From Bacteroidota bacterium (GTDB lineage: Bacteria > Bacteroidota > Bacteroidia > UBA4408), in NCBI GenBank assembly GCA_016718805.1, contig JADKCP010000001.1, positions 744,001 to 808,000 of the forward strand: 64,000 nt of DNA, given 5' to 3'. The first letter of the stretch is position 1, and every line of letters begins with the position of its first letter. Under the pieces are notes generated by a model. The model was not told where the DNA came from. It saw only the letters and a program-made list of their open reading frames with translations, and made no database searches. The translations under genes and the position numbers were made by a program. This document shows, piece by piece, positions 50,884-60,700 of this stretch.

Positions 50884-51786
50884 ATGAATCAAACCGACAC
50901 CTTACTAATTAATTTGCAAAATGGCGATATGCGTGCACTGGCACGTTGTATTACCATTGTTGAAAATGATTTACCTGGTTATGAAGATTTACTGGTAAAA
51001 TTACATCCTCGTAAAACAGTTCCGGTTATTGGTATTACAGGTCCTCCGGGTGCAGGTAAGAGTACTTTAATAAATGGGCTAATCGAGCATCTCACGAAAC
51101 AAAATTTTCGAGTAGGTGTAATAGCAATCGATCCAACTTCTCCTTTTAATCATGGTTCACTCTTGGGCGACAGGGTGCGAATGAGTGAGCATTTTCTGAA
51201 TCCCAATGTGTTTATTCGTTCGCTTGCAACACGTGGTTCCTTGGGTGGATTATCGGCAAAGACAATTGAAATAACCGATGTTATGAAAGCATCCGGTGTG
51301 GATTATATAATTGTAGAAACAGTAGGAGTGGGCCAATCGGAAATTGAAATTGTTGGACTTGCCGATACCACTGTATTAGTGCTGGTGCCTGAAGCAGGCG
51401 ACGAAGTGCAAAGTCTTAAATCCGGAATTATGGAAATTGCCGATATTTATGTGGTAAACAAAGCCGACCGACCGGGTGCTAGCATTTTCCTAAAAAACTT
51501 GCAATTATTGGTACACGAACATGCTGCCGACAGTTGGATTCCTAAAATTGTAAAAGCAGTGGCTAGCCAGAAAGAAGGTATAGCGCAATTGGTAACTAAT
51601 ATCCAAGAACATCAATTGAGTAATAAAAATAAAAATAAAGCACTGTTGCTTGCAGAAAGAGCTTTTCAACTCATTCAAAATTACCGAATGAAAGAAGTGA
51701 ATAAAGTAACACTTGCAAATATACTGGAACAAGAACTGAACAAACCGGATTTTAATTTATATCGTTTTATTAAGAACTACTATTAA
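50884..51786 (+). CDS. meaB: Methylmalonyl-CoA mutase-associated GTPase MeaB
   Basis: A 300-residue G3E-family GTPase from the ATG at 50884. Motifs: Walker A GITGPPGAGKSTLINGL, base- and switch-type VGVIAIDPTSPFNHGSLLGD, VETVGVGQSEIEI, and the NKAD specificity motif VVNKADRPGA. MeaB/ArgK guards the loading and release of adenosylcobalamin on methylmalonyl-CoA mutase, so the cell should have that mutase elsewhere. It is followed after 14 bases by an unrelated CotH-kinase gene, possibly in the same transcript. Confidence 0.93.
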   Translation: MNQTDTLLINLQNGDMRALARCITIVENDLPGYEDLLVKLHPRKTVPVIGITGPPGAGKSTLINGLIEHLTKQNFRVGVIAIDPTSPFNHGSLLGDRVRMSEHFLNPNVFIRSLATRGSLGGLSAKTIEITDVMKASGVDYIIVETVGVGQSEIEIVGLADTTVLVLVPEAGDEVQSLKSGIMEIADIYVVNKADRPGASIFLKNLQLLVHEHAADSWIPKIVKAVASQKEGIAQLVTNIQEHQLSNKNKNKALLLAERAFQLIQNYRMKEVNKVTLANILEQELNKPDFNLYRFIKNYY

Positions 51787-51800
51787 CCCAGCCAACCATC

Positions 51801-53888
51801 ATGATTAAAAAAATTACAACAGCATTACTTTTTTGTATTCTACAGGTATACACATTTGCTCAAACCTATAACGGTATTGGTGGTAGCATTCCGGATGGTG
51901 GACCGCAAGCAAGTTTTACCATTAATGTCAGCAATTTACCCATCAGCACAATTGATACAGTATACGGTGTTGAAAGTGTTTGCCTCAATATATCACATGG
52001 CTATGTTGGCGATTTAGCAATTCGTTTGTTGGCGCCGGATGGAACTGTGGTAGATTTATCAATTGCCAATGGTGGGAATGGGAATAATTATACCAATACT
52101 TGCTTTAACAATAATACTACATCAAGTATTATTAATGGAACTCCACCTTACAGCGGTAGTTTTAAACCACAAGGTCAGTTAGGGATTGTAAACAATGGTC
52201 AGGTTGGAAATGGAGCCTGGAAATTGCTCATTCTCGACTCTTCAGCACCAGATGCCGGTATTTTATTAAATTGGCGTATAGTTTTTAGCAGCAATCCTGC
52301 GAAAGCAAAAATATTTACCTCTTCCGATTTGCCGATAGTTGTAATAAATACAAATGGTCAAGCAATTTTGGATGAGCCCAAAATAACTGCTGATATGGGC
52401 ATTATTTATAATGGTGTTGGAGTTAGAAATAACCTCAGTGATCCATTCAACAACTACAATAATAAAATTGGAATTGAATACCGTGGAAGCACCTCGCAAG
52501 GTTTTGCACAAAAGCCATATGGGTTGGAAACTCGCGATTCTTCAGGCGTTGAGTTAGATACATCATTGTTGGGTTTGCCTTCAGAGCACGATTGGATTTT
52601 GTATCCTCCATACAACGATAAGAGTTTTGCACGCAATGTATTAACCTACGATTTAAGCCGCCGCATGGGTCATTATGCTGCCCGAACAAAGTTTTGCGAA
52701 TTGGTTGTAAATGGCCAGTATCAAGGAATTTATGTATTGATGGAAAAATTGAAACGCGATAAACACCGCATCAACATTGCAGAGTTAGATTCAAATGATG
52801 TTACGGGAGATGAACTTACCGGAGGCTATATTATTAAAATTGATAAGTTCACCGGCAGTGGTGGGGGAGGTTGGACTTCCAATTATTTACCGGCAGCACA
52901 TCCAAACGGTCAAACTATTTTTTATCAGTATGAATACCCTAAAGACGATGAAATTGAAGTGCAGCAAGAATCCTATATACAAAGCTATGTAGATAGTTTT
53001 GAGTATGCTTTAAATAGCATCAGTTTTGCCGATAGTATCAATGGTTACCGCCATTTTGCGGATGTAAATTCTTTTATTGATTTCTTCATCATTAATGAGC
53101 TTAGTAAAAATGTGGATGGTTATCGCTTAAGCACCTATCTCTATAAAAATAAGGAAAGTAAAGGCGGCCAACTAAATGTCGGACCTGTATGGGATTTTAA
53201 TATTGCCTATAAAAATGCAAATTACTGTGGAGCTACTTCCACTTCAGGATGGGCATTCGATTTTGGGGCCTTATGTGGTACTGCCGATCAACAAGTTCCT
53301 TTTTGGTGGAATAAATTTATGCAAGATGCAAGCTTTAAAAACGATTTAAAATGTCGTTGGCTCGAATTGCGTTCAACTATACTGAACACAACTTTTTTAA
53401 ACAATTATATCGATTCAATCGCACTGCTAACTACGGAAGCAAGAACTCGCCACTACGATTTATATCCCATTTTAGGAGTGTATGTTTGGCCGAATCCTAA
53501 TCCAATTCCGGCAACCTATGCCGCCGAAATAACTACGTTGAAAAACTTTTTAAATTCACGCATTAATTGGTTAGATGCTAGTATGCCGGGTACTTGCAGT
53601 GTTTCGTCAGCTGCTGAACAATCTAAAATTCTTGCATTAAGCGCTGTTCCTAATCCCTTTCAAACTAAGTTGGGAATTAGTTTTTACACATCTTCAAAGC
53701 AAAATTGTTACCTCGAACTCATTAACGCAACGGGTGATATTGTGTATCGCGAAACCATACTATCAACCGGAAATGGAATTCAACAGCAACAAATTACTAC
53801 TCCTTATGAATTAAGTACAGGAATGTATTTCTTAAAATTGACTACCGAAAGAAACAGCGAATCAATTAAAGTAAGCTTGGTTAAATAA
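51801..53888 (+). CDS. Secreted CotH-kinase family protein with P-domain and T9SS sorting domain
   Basis: A 695-residue exported protein. Signal peptide to about residue 20 (TFA-Q). A proprotein-convertase-type P-domain covers about 30-158 (CLNISHGYVGDLAIRLLAP, GAWKLLILDSSAPDAG). The CotH kinase domain covers about 220-590: IEYRGSTSQGFAQKPYGLE, LPSEHDWILYPPYNDKSFAR, GQYQGIYVLMEKLKRDK, INELSKNVDGYR, and GPVWDFNIAYKNAN with the expected D-F/D-N active-site region. The tail is a T9SS type A sorting domain. CotH enzymes phosphorylate secreted proteins. The substrate here is unknown, and ATP supply outside the cell would have to be explained. Confidence 0.88.
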   Translation: MIKKITTALLFCILQVYTFAQTYNGIGGSIPDGGPQASFTINVSNLPISTIDTVYGVESVCLNISHGYVGDLAIRLLAPDGTVVDLSIANGGNGNNYTNTCFNNNTTSSIINGTPPYSGSFKPQGQLGIVNNGQVGNGAWKLLILDSSAPDAGILLNWRIVFSSNPAKAKIFTSSDLPIVVINTNGQAILDEPKITADMGIIYNGVGVRNNLSDPFNNYNNKIGIEYRGSTSQGFAQKPYGLETRDSSGVELDTSLLGLPSEHDWILYPPYNDKSFARNVLTYDLSRRMGHYAARTKFCELVVNGQYQGIYVLMEKLKRDKHRINIAELDSNDVTGDELTGGYIIKIDKFTGSGGGGWTSNYLPAAHPNGQTIFYQYEYPKDDEIEVQQESYIQSYVDSFEYALNSISFADSINGYRHFADVNSFIDFFIINELSKNVDGYRLSTYLYKNKESKGGQLNVGPVWDFNIAYKNANYCGATSTSGWAFDFGALCGTADQQVPFWWNKFMQDASFKNDLKCRWLELRSTILNTTFLNNYIDSIALLTTEARTRHYDLYPILGVYVWPNPNPIPATYAAEITTLKNFLNSRINWLDASMPGTCSVSSAAEQSKILALSAVPNPFQTKLGISFYTSSKQNCYLELINATGDIVYRETILSTGNGIQQQQITTPYELSTGMYFLKLTTERNSESIKVSLVK

Positions 53889-53902
53889 TCAACTAGCGTT
53901 AA

Positions 53903-56704
53903 TTATTCAATAACAAGCATGCGAGTAATTTTTGAATTGTTAAATTGAAGCAAGCAATAATAAATACCTGAAGGCAATCCTTTGCGGGATAACTCTTCAC
54001 GGTAAGTTCCTGCATCCATGGTAGTGTTTAGTAAAGTTCTTAACTCCTTACCTGTTTCATCTAGAAGCACTAATTTAACTGTTGACTTTTGTTTTAAGCT
54101 AAACTCCAAACTTGTGTTTTGTGAAAATGGATTAGGATAATTTTTAAAAGTATTGTCATTAGCAGAAGCGCTAAATTTAACTCCGGTTACTAATTGATTT
54201 ATGTCGGTGATGTTAGCTGAATACACCCCATTACCATGAGTTCCAATTGCCACCAAACCATCGGATGCACGCGAAACTATGTAATCGCAAACCACACTTC
54301 CAATAGTGTTGGTTGCTTGTTGTGTCCAAACTGTAGTTAAAGCAGTAAGTGTATCTGTTGCAAATAACCCGATGCTAGTTGCCACCAAATACACGGTGTG
54401 ATTTCCAACCGGTAAAATAGATGCCCAACGCAAAGAAGGGCCAACACCACTTCCTGCAGAGTTAGCTTCCAAATTTCCTCCAACTTTTGCCCAAGTTAAT
54501 CCACCATTATCGGTGTAATACAAACTGTAAATATTGTAGTTTGAAAATACAGCCAAGATTTTATCAGCATCTCTTGGATCAAGCGCTATGCAACTGGTGT
54601 AAGCATTAGAAGGGAAGGTAACTGCTGAAATAGCAACTGGTGATGGGTTTCCTACATTCGCATTATCAACGCGATAAATTTTCCCTTTATTATTGCCATA
54701 AAATAAACGATTCGGACTTGATTTGGAAATTGCAATTGCTGTGATTTCACTAGTTGAATCTCTGGTTAATGCTAAAGAATCCCAATTTTGATTGGTTTTG
54801 TAATAGGAATTTGTAACCGCAATTTGAGAAAGATCATTATTTCGGTAAATCATATCACCGCAGGTTAAATACATTACAGCATTATTGTTATTGGGATCGA
54901 GCACAAAAGGAGCAATAAAGCCATATTTTGTAGTATCGGCCATTAAAGGATCAATGCGTACAAAAGCACTTGTCATACCACTTGTATCCATGGTAGTTTT
55001 TATTAATTGACCTTGCTGACGGGAATAGTAATAGTTAGTACCACCATCAGAAATTGCACAATAGGAGCCATCTCCGGAAGAAGGATGTGTCCAGTTAAAT
55101 GAGCTGCTCAAGGAATTTGTAAACAGTGTACCATTGTCTTGTGTACCACCAATAATTACACTGTCACCAGGAGAGGCAGGGTCAACGGCAAGTGTGTAAA
55201 ATTGAGTAGAAAGATACCCCTGATTTAGTGAAATCCAAGTAATAGGAGTAGTGCTTATATCGGTAGTTTTAAAGATACCTCCATCGCATGTTGAATACAT
55301 TACACCTGGATTGCTTTCTGAAAACAATATAGAATGCTGGTCAGGATGATGGTTAGGATAAAGTGGATAAAAGGGAATTGTTGCGCCTATGCCGTATCCA
55401 CCAATTTGTGTGGTATTATTTTTTGAAGTAAAACCATCGGTCGAACGAAATAAATTAGAACCTCCAATTATAACAACATTTGAATTTCCGGGTTGCACCT
55501 TCACTGCTAGATCGTAGCCTCCCTGTGAGTTAAACTTATCAAAAATTCCACCAGTGTCAGGTAAATTAGCAGATAAATCGGTCCATACACCACCCGCTCC
55601 TGCACCATTGCCACTTACATAAGTATATTTCCACAACGAATTTTGTTCAGGAGTACCTGCATAATTTGTAGTTGTTTTACCAGAACCCGGGGTTTCTGCT
55701 AAAATATATACTTCATTTTCATTGTTTGGATTGATTCCAATAACCATGCGGTTGGCAGTATCAATAAACGAAGGAGAAATATCGACCCAAGTGGTACCAT
55801 TTGTTGAACGCCATACACCTGGTGTATTTCCATCGGTACTCAAAGTGGCATATACCACTCCGGTCGGACTTACCGCTACATCTGTAAAATATGAAAATGA
55901 ACTACCTGATGCTGCTCCTCTCGCTAATGTCCAACTAGTGCCACCGTTAATACTTCTAAATATTGCACCATACGTAGCTGCATATACTTCTTCTTGTGTA
56001 GCGTTGCTCGAATCGGTTGCAACATTCCAAACCAAATCCCATACATTGTCGAAAGTTTGAGGTGTATTTGCGCCGGTAGATGTGAGTTTGCTCCAACTTT
56101 GGCCTCCATTTGTTGATTTAAATAATCCGCTACCTAAATGAAATGCCGATCCTCCGCTGGCAGATGCACCATACGCTTCTCCAGAACCGTAGTACCAAAC
56201 ATTCCTATGTCCACTTCGTTTATCTTGTGCAATGCAAGTAACACTTTGATTAGTAGTTGGTGCAGAAACTTTTGTCCATGAACTACCTCCATTCACAGAG
56301 CGCCAAACACCTCCAGAAACAGCACCGGCAAGTAACACGTTCTCATCGTCAATATCATAAGCCAATGCTCTTGTGCGGCCACCGTAATTGTAAGGACCAC
56401 GCGAAACCCAAGTCACAGCATTGGCACTTTTAGCATCCGCAAAGCCAGCATCATTAGGAAGCGTTGCTCCATAGGCCAATTCTTTTTCGCGAATGTTATC
56501 CGGAATTTTTCCACTAAGCGGATCTTTTAAACGGTTAAATTCCCACTCAGCACGCTTTTTTGAATCTTCTTCACCTCCTCCGCTACCTTTTGATTTGTGC
56601 ACACTGGTAGTAGATTTTTTAGCTGATTTTTTGCTCTTTTGTATACCTGCGTCAGCACAAAGTACCAACGATAATCCAAGCAATGAGAGAAGAAATTTTT
56701 TCAT
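53903..56704 (-). CDS. Secreted Asp-box (sortilin/VPS10-like) propeller protein with T9SS sorting domain
   Basis: A 933-residue exported protein. Signal peptide to about residue 20, then a lysine/serine-rich stretch (about 22-52) and a charged helix. Residues about 95-850 form repeated propeller blades with Asp-box motifs: SVNGGSSWTKV, STNGGQSWSKL, SINGGTSWTLA, YTDNGGLTWAKVG, and linked GVVYATLSTDGN-type strands. This is the BNR/sortilin/glycosidase-like propeller found in many T9SS cargos; no sialidase or xyloglucanase catalytic residues can be assigned. A T9SS type A sorting domain ends the protein (KNYPNPFSQNTSLEF, LDETGKELRTLL, GIYYCLLQF). A promoter box lies 20 bases upstream. Confidence 0.85.
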   Translation of the reverse strand: MKKFLLSLLGLSLVLCADAGIQKSKKSAKKSTTSVHKSKGSGGGEEDSKKRAEWEFNRLKDPLSGKIPDNIREKELAYGATLPNDAGFADAKSANAVTWVSRGPYNYGGRTRALAYDIDDENVLLAGAVSGGVWRSVNGGSSWTKVSAPTTNQSVTCIAQDKRSGHRNVWYYGSGEAYGASASGGSAFHLGSGLFKSTNGGQSWSKLTSTGANTPQTFDNVWDLVWNVATDSSNATQEEVYAATYGAIFRSINGGTSWTLARGAASGSSFSYFTDVAVSPTGVVYATLSTDGNTPGVWRSTNGTTWVDISPSFIDTANRMVIGINPNNENEVYILAETPGSGKTTTNYAGTPEQNSLWKYTYVSGNGAGAGGVWTDLSANLPDTGGIFDKFNSQGGYDLAVKVQPGNSNVVIIGGSNLFRSTDGFTSKNNTTQIGGYGIGATIPFYPLYPNHHPDQHSILFSESNPGVMYSTCDGGIFKTTDISTTPITWISLNQGYLSTQFYTLAVDPASPGDSVIIGGTQDNGTLFTNSLSSSFNWTHPSSGDGSYCAISDGGTNYYYSRQQGQLIKTTMDTSGMTSAFVRIDPLMADTTKYGFIAPFVLDPNNNNAVMYLTCGDMIYRNNDLSQIAVTNSYYKTNQNWDSLALTRDSTSEITAIAISKSSPNRLFYGNNKGKIYRVDNANVGNPSPVAISAVTFPSNAYTSCIALDPRDADKILAVFSNYNIYSLYYTDNGGLTWAKVGGNLEANSAGSGVGPSLRWASILPVGNHTVYLVATSIGLFATDTLTALTTVWTQQATNTIGSVVCDYIVSRASDGLVAIGTHGNGVYSANITDINQLVTGVKFSASANDNTFKNYPNPFSQNTSLEFSLKQKSTVKLVLLDETGKELRTLLNTTMDAGTYREELSRKGLPSGIYYCLLQFNNSKITRMLVIE

Positions 56705-56724
56705 GAGTTAGAATTTTTGTGAAT

Positions 56725-56732
56725 CAAATATA
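56725..56732 (-). promoter_or_regulatory. -7 promoter box of the Asp-box protein gene
   Basis: TATATTTG on the minus strand (plus strand CAAATATA), exact consensus match, ending 20 bases before the ATG at 56704. Confidence 0.5.
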
Positions 56733-56903
56733 ATTTTTTGTTTTTTAAAACAGCATTTGTAGAGTGTTTATTATTTCGAATATGAGAAGGAATACATGTC
56801 CTAACAAAATGAATAAGTCTCTTTACATCAATCTTTAACTAGATGCATCATTTTTTTCAGCACTTTTGCAAACTAAATCAATTTCAATACTACACGCTAA
56901 TTT

Positions 56904-57227
56904 ATGATATACGATAAACACATTTTTATTTGTACTAACGAACGAAAAAACTCTCCTCGTCTTAGTTGTGGCGAAGCGCACGGTTCAGAGCTGATTGCAG
57001 CTTTTAAAGCAGGAATTGCAAAACGAGAAAGTAAAATTACTATACGCACTCAAAAAACAGGTTGTTTGGATATTTGTGATTTCGGTCCAACACTAGTTGT
57101 ATATCCTGAAGGGATTTTTTACGTAGGAGTACAACTCAGTGACGTGGATGAAATTATTGATGAACATTTGATGAATAATCGTCCTGTAGAGCGATTGATA
57201 CTTCGAAGCAAACCAATTAAAGGCTAA
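56904..57227 (+). CDS. Thioredoxin-like 2Fe-2S ferredoxin
   Basis: A 107-residue protein with the four cysteines of the thioredoxin-fold ferredoxins: Cys10 (FICTNER), Cys22 (LSCGEAHG), Cys54 and Cys58 (TGCLDICDFGP). The spacing C-x11-C...C-x3-C matches the (2Fe-2S) ferredoxin domain of NuoE-like and Shethna-type proteins. VVYPEGIFYVGV is the expected C-terminal strand pair. It is probably a soluble electron carrier; the partner is unknown. A CACTTTTG box at 56861-56868 is one base from the -7 consensus. The next gene starts 2 bases later. Confidence 0.87.
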   Translation: MIYDKHIFICTNERKNSPRLSCGEAHGSELIAAFKAGIAKRESKITIRTQKTGCLDICDFGPTLVVYPEGIFYVGVQLSDVDEIIDEHLMNNRPVERLILRSKPIKG

Positions 57228-57229
57228 AG

Positions 57230-57571
57230 ATGAATGCTGTGCAAGTACAATTGGCGAATGAGCGCCTACTTGTTGCATTATGTGCTCAAATTACCAAAGA
57301 TTTTGGATTAGAAAATTTTGATTTAAGCGGCATACTTCCCAATGAAACCGCATTTAATCAGCTGTATCTTGCAATTTACCCTGTAGTGCAAAACCTTGAA
57401 AAAAATAATCGTTCTAAATTAAATTACATCATCAACCGAGTTGACATTAGTGAGCGTCAAATAAGTTCCGCATTACAGCATTCACAAAACAAGGAGTATG
57501 CTTCTCACCTAACAGAACTAATCATTAAACGCGAATTACAAAAGGTGGTAATTCGGTTTCAAAACAGTTAG
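57230..57571 (+). CDS. Hypothetical helical protein co-transcribed with the ferredoxin
   Basis: A 113-residue, probably all-helical protein with no membrane segment and a single cysteine. Visible pieces include LVALCAQITKDFGL, LYLAIYPVVQNLEKN, LNYIINRVDISERQIS and LTELIIKRELQKVVIRF. I recognise no family. It begins 2 bases after the ferredoxin stop, so co-translation is likely and a functional link plausible. Confidence 0.65.
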   Translation: MNAVQVQLANERLLVALCAQITKDFGLENFDLSGILPNETAFNQLYLAIYPVVQNLEKNNRSKLNYIINRVDISERQISSALQHSQNKEYASHLTELIIKRELQKVVIRFQNS

Positions 57572-57720
57572 GCACTATTTGCCCCTAACTCCATTCGGCA
57601 AGGCTTTTAGCTTGTTCATCTAGTAATAATTTTACAGAAAAGGAATGTAACATATATTCGCATTTCAGTAGAAATAAAATTTTATATTTCAGTTTTCTAC
57701 AGATTTTCAAGAATTTACGA

Positions 57721-60700
57721 ATGCGAATTAGGCTTGTTTTTTTGCAGATAATTACACTAGTGTATACAGTGATGGCACAGAGCCAAATTGTTATAACACC
57801 CGGTGTTAGTAATGCTGCACTAATATCAAATTTAGCCGGACAAGGTATTTCAATTTCGAATATATCGATGCATTGCAATACTGCTGCTTACGGAACATTT
57901 ACCAACGGAGCCGCAAGCAGTATTGGATTAAACAATGGTTTGCTTTTAACTACTGGTGGGGCAACGCTTGCAGCCGATACCAATTCAAGTAACGGGCAAA
58001 CAGATTGTTGGGACGATACCCTTGTGGATGTTGATTTGTCAGCCCTTGAACCACTAGCATTCATTGATCCTTGCATCATTGAATTTGATATGGTGCCCCA
58101 GTGCAGTCAACTCACGATTCGCTATGTTTTTGGTTCAGAAGAATACCCCGAATATGTTTCTTCAGGATATAACGATGCCTTTGGTTTTTTTATCACAGGT
58201 CCAAACCCATTGGGGGGTAATTATAATAGTGTAAATATTGCAAAGCTTCCCAATGGAACCATTGCAAGTATTGATAATATTAATAATGTAACGAACAACG
58301 CTTTCTATATAAACAATGCAAACAGCACAACTATTGAATACGATGGACTTACTACCCAAATTAATTCAACTGTAAACTTAATTCCTTGCCTCAACTATCA
58401 TTTTAAATTAGCTATTGCCGATGCAGGCGATTGTGCCTATGATTCTGGCGTATTTATTGATTTTTTAGAATGTACTGCAGCCACCACACTTGCATTGACA
58501 GCTACTACAGCAACCTGTGGATCGTCCAATGGTACAGCAACAGCAATCGTTTCAAATGCAACACCTCCAATCACGTATGTGTGGAACCCTGCACCGCCTG
58601 TTGGACAAGGAACAGCAACCGCTTCAGGATTGTCAGGTGGTGCAATTTATACCTTAACTGTAAACGACGCTTCCACTTGCAATCAGGGTCCGGCTAGCAC
58701 GGTTACAGTTGGTGGAACTGCTTTAACATCTGTGAATGCAATGGCCAATGTTTCAGCTTGTGCCGGTGCAACAGTGGCGATACCTGCTTTTACAAGTCCG
58801 GTTGCCGGCACAACCTATACCTGGACGAATTCAGCTACAGCTGTAGGTTTGGGCGCTTCAGGTAATGGAAACATTGCTGCTTTTACTGCAAATAATTCGG
58901 GTAATGTTCCGTTAATTTCTACTATAACGGTTGTACCTTATTTTGCCGGATGTGCCGGTGTTCCTGTTGTTTTTACAATTACGGTAAATCCAATACCACA
59001 AGCAAATACAGTAGCCGGTGCTACCTATTGCAACGGTGACAATACCGGAATTACTAGTTTTGCTGCGAATGTTCCTGGAACTTTATATAATTGGACTTGT
59101 TCTAATACTTCTATCGCCAGCTTAAATCCCTCCGGAAATCCTTTGCCTGCCAATGGAACCGGATTTATTCCCGACCTCAATGTTTTTAACCCGGGAAATG
59201 TTCCGGTGCAAGCTAACTTTACTATAGCACCAATCGCCAACGGATGTACAGGAGTTGCTGTAAATTATCTTATCACTGTTAGTCCTGATGCAATTCCCAA
59301 TCCTATCTCTACAATACACGTTTGTGCCGGCGATACCGTTCACGTTCCTGCTTTTTCAGCGAATATTCCCGGAGCAACTTTTTCGTGGTTAAACCCTAAA
59401 CCATCTATTGGATTGGCTGCTAGTGGAACAGGAAATATTCCTCCATTTACTGCTGTTAATTCAACCAATGGAACCATTACAGTTAAAATTAATTACCGTG
59501 CAACACCCTGTTCGTCATCACCTGCACAACTCACCCTTATTATTGAACCGGCTTTAGTAGTTAATCCACAAAGTGCTATACTTGTTTGTGAAGGTGCGCA
59601 AATAGCTGCTTCTAATTTTACAAGTAATGTTGCCGGCAGTACTTTTACTTGGACAAACAGCAATACTTCTATTGGATTGTCATTAAGTGGTACCGGTAAT
59701 TTTGCAACATTTACTGCTCAAAATAGTAGCTCCCAGAATCAAGTATCAACACTATCGGTAAAAGCACAAACTGCATTTTGCAAAAGTACAGCTGTGAACT
59801 ATACGATTACAGTTAAACCAACACCCTTATTAAATTTACCAAGCTCTTTAGTTACCTGTGCAGGTTCCTCAATTGCAGCAACAACCTTTAGCAGTATTCC
59901 TGCAGGTGCAAGCTTTACATGGGCTAACAGCAATTCTAACATTGGTCTTGCAGCTTCAGGAAATACGAGTGTTCCGTCCTTTATTGCAACAAATTCTACA
60001 GCGACCGCACTTGTTTCAACAATTAGTAGTATACCAACCTTAAATGGCTGCGTAGGAGTTTCAGGTAATTATACAATAACTGTAAATCCTACACCTGTGG
60101 TTACTGTCCCAACTGCAATTTCTGTTTGCAATGGTGATACACTTTCATCCATATCATTTAGCAGCACACCATCGGGTGCTAGCTTTAACTGGACCAATAC
60201 ACAAACTTCAATTGGACTTGCTGGCAATGGAACCGGCGCTATTGCTGCGTTTACTGCCACCAATACTTCAACTGTTTTACAAACTTCTAGCATCTCGGTA
60301 AGTCCTGTATTAGCTGGTTGTGTAGGTCAGGCCAGCAATTTTTCAATTTCAGTAAAACCGAGTCCTACCGTTTTACCACCATCTTCTATTTCAGTCTGCA
60401 GTGGCTCAATTGCACCAATAACTAGCTTTGCGAGTTCACCTCTTGGTGCAACTTTTTTGTGGAGCAATAGCGATACCCTCATCGGACTTGCTAGTTCCGG
60501 CACAGGCTCTGTTCCTGCATTTACAGCAAACAATGCTGATACAGTAACAGTTTTTTCGACCATAACCGTTACACCTGTTTTAAATGCATGCATTGGTGCA
60601 ACACAATCTTATGGTATTTCGGTTAAACCGCTTCCGATAATTTCAGCCCCTTTAAATGAACTAGTATGCGCAGGAACTACATTGGCTACAAGTAATTTAA

